Shown one piece after another: positions 59,045 through 64,000 of a stretch of DNA of 64,000 bases. The DNA comes from Haematobia irritans (taxonomy: Eukaryota > Arthropoda > Insecta > Diptera > Muscidae), in the NCBI RefSeq assembly GCF_050003625.1, contig NC_134400.1, positions 197,855,918-197,919,917 of the forward strand, in the 5' to 3' direction. The position numbers and the translations under genes are program-made. The notes below the pieces were generated by a model. That model did not search any database. It saw only the letters and a list, made by a program, of their open reading frames with translations, and was not told the DNA's origin. The stretch's first letter is position 1. Every line of letters starts with the position of its first letter.

Positions 59045-61547
59045 ATTTGTCGAAATTTTATTCCTATAGAAAATTTTGTCAAATTTTATTTCTATAGAAA
59101 ATTTTGGTAAAATTTTATTTCTGTAGAAAATGTTGTCAAAATTTTAATTCTATAGAGAATGTTCTCAAAATTTAAATCTTTTGAAACTTTAGTAAAAATT
59201 TTATTTCAATAGAAAATGTTGTCAAAATTTTAATTCTAAAGAAAATTTTGTCAAAATTTTATTCCTATAGAAAATTTGTCAAAATTTTATTTCTATAGAA
59301 AATTTTGTCAAAATTGTATTTCTATCGAAAATTTTGTCAAAATGTTATTTCTATAGAAAATTTTGTCAAAATGTTATTTCTATAGAAATTTTTTTCAAAA
59401 TTTTATTTCTATAGAAAATTTTGTCAAAATTTTATTTCTATAGAAAATTTTGTTAAAACTTTATTTCTATAGAAAATTTTGTGAAAATTTTATTTTTATA
59501 GAAAATTTTGTTAAAATTTTATTTCTATAGAAAATTTTGTCAAAATTTTATTTCTATAGAAAATTTTGTGAAAATTTTATTTCTATAGAAAATTTTGTTA
59601 AAATTTTATTTCTATAGAAAATTTTGTCAAAATTTTATTTCTATAGAAAATTTTGTCAAAATTTTATTTCTATAGAAAATTTTGTCAAAATTTTATGTCT
59701 ATAGAAAATTTAGTCAACATTTTATTTCTATAGAAAATTTAGTCAAAATTTTATTTCTATAGAAAATTTTATCAAAATGTTATTTCTATAGAAAATTTTG
59801 TCAACATTTTATTTATATAGAAAATTTTGTCAACATTTTATTTATATAGAAAATTTTGTTAAAATGTTATTTCTATAGAAAATTTTGTCAAAATTTTATC
59901 TTTATAGAAAATTTTGTGAAACTTTTATTTCTATAGAAAATTTTGTTAAAATTTTATTTCTATAGAAAATTTTGTGAAAATTTTATTTCTATAGAAAATT
60001 TTGTGAAAATTTTATTTCTATAGAAAATTTTGTTAAAATTTTATTTCTATAGAAAATTTTGTCAAAATTTTATTTCTATAGAAAATTTAGTCAAAATTTT
60101 ATGTCTATAGAAAATTTTGTCAAATCTATAGAAAATTTAGTCAAAATTTTATTTCTATAGAAAATTTTGTCAAAATGTTATTTCTATAGAAAATTTTGTC
60201 AACATTTTATTTCTATAGAAAATTTTGTTAAAATGTTATTTCTACAGAAAATTTTGTCAAAATTTTATTTCTATAGAAAATTTTGTCAAAATTTTATTGA
60301 TATAGAAAATTTTGTTAAAATTTTATTTCTATAGAAAATTTTGTCAAAATTTTATTTCTATAGAAAATTTTGTCAAAATTGTATTTCTATAGAAAATTTT
60401 GTCAAAATGTTATTTCTATAGAAAATTTTGTCAAAATGTTATTTCTATAGAAATTTTTTTCAAAATTTTATTTCTATAGAAAATTTTGTCAAAATTGTAT
60501 TTCTATAGAAAATTTTGTCAAAATTTTATTTCTATAGAAAATTTTGTCAAAATGTTATTTCTATAGAAAATGTTGTCAATTTTTTTTTTCTATAGAAAAT
60601 TTGGTCAAAATTTTATTTCTATAGAAAATTTTGGTAAAATTTTATTTCTGTAGAAAATGTTGTCAAAATTTTAATTCTATAGAGAATGTTCTCAAAATTT
60701 AAATCTTTTGAAACTTTAGTAAAAATTTTATTTCAATAGAAAATGTTGTCAAAATTTTAATTCTAAAGAAAATTTTGTCAAAATTTTATTCCTATAGAAA
60801 AATTTGTCAAAATTTTATTTCTATAGAAAATTTTGTCAAAATTGTATTTCTATAGAAAATTTTGCCAAAATGTTATTTCTATAGAAAATTTTGTCAAAAT
60901 GTTATTTCTATAGAAAATTTTTTCAAAATTTTATTTCTATAGAAAATTTTGTTAAAATTTTATTTCTATAGAAAATTTTGTCAAAATTTTATTTCTATTG
61001 AAAATTTTGTGAAAATTTTATTTCTATAGAAAATTTTCTTAAAATTTTATTTCTATGGAAAATTTTGTCAAAATTTTATTTCTATAGAAAATTTTGTCAA
61101 AATGTTATTTCTATAGAAAATTTTGTCAAAATTTTATTGATATAGAAAATTTTGTCAAAATTTTATTTCTATAGAAAATTTTGTCAAAATTTTATTTCTA
61201 TAGACAATTTTGTCAAAATGTTATTTCTATAGAAAATTTTGTCAAAATGTTATTTCTATAGAACATTTTTTCAAAATTTTATTTCTATAGAAAATTGTGT
61301 CAAAATGTTATTTCTATAGAAAATTTTGTCAAAATGTTATTTCTATAGAAAATTTTGTCAACATTTTATTTCGATAGAAAATTTTGTTAAAATGCTATTT
61401 CTACAGAAAATTTTGTCAAAATTTTATTTCTATAGAAAATTTTGTGAAAATTTTATTTCTATAGAAAATTTTGTTAAAATTTTATTTCTATAGAAAATTT
61501 TGTCAAAATTTTATTTCTATAGAAAATTTTGTGAAAATTTTATTTGT
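59045..61547 (+). repeat. 29-bp minisatellite inside family A copy A9 (part 1)
   Basis: About 86 units in plus orientation. The block 59095-59300 (with GAAACTTTAGTAAAAATTTT) recurs at 60625-60830, showing a ~1.5-kb internal duplication. Confidence 0.94.
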
Positions 61548-62141
61548 CGTTGTTTTTTTTTTTTTTTTTTTTTTTTTATTTCAGCTTAAAACCATACATT
61601 GACTAAACTACAAGAGTAGCTTAACCAACAGAGGAAAAGAATGTTTGTCAAATTTATTTGGGCAAAGCCCTATAGACTGCAAGATGGTTGGATGGACGCA
61701 CGTTTCGGAATTACCACATTCCTCATCAGCATCCTCTACTTGCAGCAAAACTATCAACCAATTATCAGAATAAATTCAGGCAGTTTATTAAACCCAACAA
61801 AAACCACACTTGAACCCTCCGAAAAAAGGTTTTACATTGATAGCCGGCTTATGCCAAATGAATTCGAAACAAACATATCTCTTTTCCTATGCCATTGTCA
61901 AATCATCGATTTGAATTCACATGGCTGGGTTTATTTTGAGCGTGCCTCCTCTTCTTTTTCCATTTGTTTTGTTTTGTTATTGTTGGTTTTGTTCTTTAAG
62001 CATTGTTGTCGTTTTTTTTTTTTTTTTTTTTTATTTCAGCTTAAAACCATACATTGACTAAACTACAAGAGTAGCTTAACCAACAGAGGAAAAGAATGTT
62101 TGTCAAATTTATTTGGGCAAAGCCCTATAGACTGCAAGATG
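61548..62141 (+). repeat. Module B interspersed repeat (copy 4, extended)
   Basis: A T run and TTTCAGCTTAAAACCATACATTG open the module. Landmarks are AACCAACAGAGGAAAAGAATG, GGGCAAAGCCCTATAGACTG and GGATGGACGCACGTTTCGGAA, followed by ~280 bp not seen elsewhere in the window. Its first ~125 bp, T run included, are repeated at 62018-62141. The 138-codon frame at 61641-62057 runs from one copy into the next and has a poly-F end, so I do not call it a gene. Confidence 0.75.
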
Positions 62142-62580
62142 TGAAAATTTTATTTCTATAGAAAATTTTGTCTAAATTTTATTTCTATAGAAAATTTTGT
62201 CAAAATTTTATTTCTATAGAAAATTTTGTCTAAATTTTATGTCTATAGAAAATTTTGTCAAAATTTTATTTCTATAGAAAATTTAGTCAAAATTTTATTT
62301 CTATAGAAAATTTTGTCATAATGTTATTTCTATAGAAAATTTTGTCAACATTTTATTTCTATAGAAAATTTTGTTAAAATGTTATTTCTACAGAAAATTA
62401 TGTAAAAATTTTATTTTTATAGAAAATTTTGTGAAACTTTTATTTCTATAGAAATTTTTGTTAAAATTTTATTTCTATAGAAAATTTTGTCAAAATTTTA
62501 TTTCTATAGAAAATTTTGTCAAAATGTTATTTCTATAGAAAATTTTGTCAAAATTTTATGTCTATAGAAAAAATTCTGAA
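62142..62580 (+). repeat. 29-bp minisatellite inside family A copy A9 (part 2)
   Basis: About 15 units in plus orientation, continuing the array interrupted by module B. Confidence 0.93.
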
Positions 62581-62828
62581 ATTGAATTATATACGAATTT
62601 AGTCGATCTTTTTTGATTTAATATATACCCCATATGGACTTACATACAATTTAGAAGACGGTGTTAGGAGGTTTTAATATACCTTGCCATCGGCAAGCGT
62701 TACCGCAACTTAAATAATTCGAATGTGGATGGCAGTGTCTAGAAGAAGTTTTTACGCAATCCATGCTGGAGGGTACATAAGCTTCGGCCTGTCTGAACTT
62801 ACGGCCGTATATACTTGTTTTAGTTTTG

Positions 62829-62980
62829 GGTGAAATTAGGTTAGGTATAGTGGCAGGCTGATATTTCAGGCACAGTGGTGGTGAACTTCTTTCTTATCAC
62901 TGAGTAATGCCCGATTCAATTTTTGACTCAGTGACAAGGGAGCTCCTTTTTATAGCCGAGTAGGATCGGCGGTGAAACCA
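62829..62980 (-). mobile_element. LINE 3'-end fragment with internal deletion
   Basis: The reverse complement gives CCTTGTCACTGAGTC, ATCGGGCATTACTCAGTGATAAG and GAAGTTCACCACCACTGTG, ending CTGCCACTATACCTAACC. It is the same family as 6303-8229, but the CACAATGGACTGAATAGTC part is missing. Confidence 0.65.
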
Positions 62981-63646
62981 CTTAAAGAAATAAAATTTTG
63001 ACATTATTTTCTATAGAAATAAAATTGTGAAAAAATTTGGTATAGAAATAAAGTTTTGCCAAATTTTTCTATAGAAAATAAATTTTGACAAAATGTTGTC
63101 AAAATTTTATTTCTATAGAAAATTTTGTTAAAATTTTATTTCTATAGAAAATTTTGTCAAAATTTTATTTCTACAGGAAATTTTGTCAAAATTTTATTTC
63201 TATAGAAAAATTTGTCAAAATTTTATTTCTATAGAAAATTTTGTGAAAATTTTATTTCTATAGAAAATTTTGTCAAAATGTTATTGATATAGAAAATTTT
63301 GTCAAAATGTTATTTCTATAGAAAATTTTGTCAAAATGTTATTTCTATAGAAAATTTTGTCAAAATTTTATTGATATAGAAAATTTTGTTAAAATTTTAT
63401 TACTATAGCAAATTTTGTCAAAATTTTATTTCTACAGAAAATTTTGTCAAACTGAATTATATACGTACTTAAACGGGCTTTTTTTTTTGAGAAGACGGTG
63501 GTACAAAGTTTTTTTTTACCTCGCCATCGGCAAGTGTTACCGCAACCCAATTAATTCGATTGTGGATGACAGTCTTTCGTAGAAGCCTCTACGCAATCCA
63601 TGGTGGAGGGTACATAAGATTCGGCCTGGCCGAACTTACGGCCGTA
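62981..63646 (-). mobile_element. Family A 5'-end fragment with a two-way minisatellite (A10)
   Basis: Four minus-orientation 29-bp units (62985-63083) switch at GACAAAATGTTGTCAAAATT to about 13 plus-orientation units (to 63450). AACTGAATTATATACGTACTT, CAATCCATGGTGGAGGGTA and GAACTTACGGCCGTATG follow. Confidence 0.8.
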
Positions 63647-64000
63647 TGTTTTTTTTTCGCTTGATAGTTTTTTGATAAAATGTTCTCCAAATTTTGATTT
63701 GTCTGGTTAATTCCGATTATGAACGAGACCCAAATATATTAAATAGATGCTTTCAGCATTATGGTGCAGAATTGACTTTGGTAAGTTTTTAGAACTCCAT
63801 TTTTGTGCAAATTTGGAATTGTAGTTTCGACTTTTTAGAAGTCGACTTTCAACTTTTACGATTATTGAAAAATCGGCTTAAGACTTTTTGGTGAGTTTTC
63901 AATATAAGAGGATCACCGCCTTTAGTCACAGATACGACTTTTTGAATTTTTAGTTAAACAACTCCTACCTTCCTTGTTTATGGGTATTTATAATCTTTTA
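63647..64000. other. Unassigned stretch
   Basis: AT-rich, with AGTCGACTTTCAACTTTTACG wording like 17571-18140. No gene is seen, and the window ends here. Confidence 0.5.

Larger units (their letters stand above)
57569..62818 (-). mobile_element. Family A element, minus strand, largest copy (A9)
   Basis: It opens TATACCCTCCACCATAGGATG and closes CTTACGGCCGTATATACTTG. The GTCY tail is replaced by a GC-rich insertion at 57700-58105. Five or so units follow to about 59000, then GCTTGCCACTCGAGC, a ~3.5-kb minisatellite region interrupted by module B, and CAATCCATGCTGGAGGGTA. Confidence 0.83.

Noticed and set aside
61641..62057. 138-codon frame as a conserved gene
   Set aside because: It begins in module B, runs through T-rich DNA and stops in a duplicate of the same module; other module B copies do not keep the frame.

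Overview
This window looks like a piece of a repeat-choked, AT-rich insect nuclear genome, most likely a muscoid (calyptrate) fly. That assignment is inference. It rests on the mariner, hAT and LINE remnants, on the (GTCY)n/(TA)n element tails resembling the dipteran 'mini-me' elements, and on the absence of any prokaryotic gene organisation. I find no convincing host protein-coding gene. The longer open frames are translations of tandem repeats or of broken transposases and reverse transcriptases.

Four repeat systems make up most of the window. (1) A 29-bp minisatellite (core AAAATTTTGTCAAAATTTT plus ATTTCTATAG) occurs in about 18 arrays that together cover roughly 19 kb. (2) Family A is a non-autonomous element that starts with ACAAGTATATACGGCCG and a GGCCGTAAGTTCGGCC stretch. 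It then has TACCCTCCACCAT, a 29-bp array, a run of 153-bp tandem units, a GTCY/TA tail, and ends in ATGGTGGAGGGTATA. (3) Family C starts with AAAGTCTAAAGTCGG..CCGACTATATTATACCCTGCACC, has diverged 153-bp units, and ends in a GTGG..GCAGGGTATAA hairpin. (4) Family D (3464-6300) is a third, more diverged relative that also has 153-bp units.

Layout: 1-2290 minisatellite plus module B; 2291-3463 no recognised feature; 3464-6300 family D with a mariner relic; 6303-8229 a LINE 3' fragment split by a TA-inserting element carrying two tRNA-like sequences; 8230-14660 family A copies in a ~2.5-kb tandem duplication, one copy with a LINE; 14211-16895 a large higher-order minisatellite; 16896-18140 low-complexity and unassigned sequence; 18141-22692 family A (minus) containing a hAT-like element; 22693-23785 unassigned; 23787-27600 family A (minus) with the second tRNA-carrying element; 27601-28082 unassigned; 28083-37220 an inverted duplication of family C plus minisatellite around two deleted mariner-type elements; 37222-38427 unassigned; 38428-46448 two large family A copies, a foldback element and 205-bp direct repeats; 46449-48030 mostly unassigned; 48035-50660 family C with a LINE insertion; 50661-51983 unassigned; 51984-56313 family A split by a 2.5-kb hAT-like element that itself contains a family C copy; 56340-57566 family C with an (AT)85 tract; 57569-63646 family A copies; 63647-64000 unassigned.

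The window is a stratigraphy of nested insertions rather than a set of cooperating genes. Target-site duplications of TA, 8 bp, 5 bp and 7-8 bp can be read directly for several elements. The point most worth following up is that three diverged families share an exact 153-bp (51-codon) internal period, with frames that stay open on both strands. A second is a TIR element that carries two divergently oriented tRNA-like promoters.
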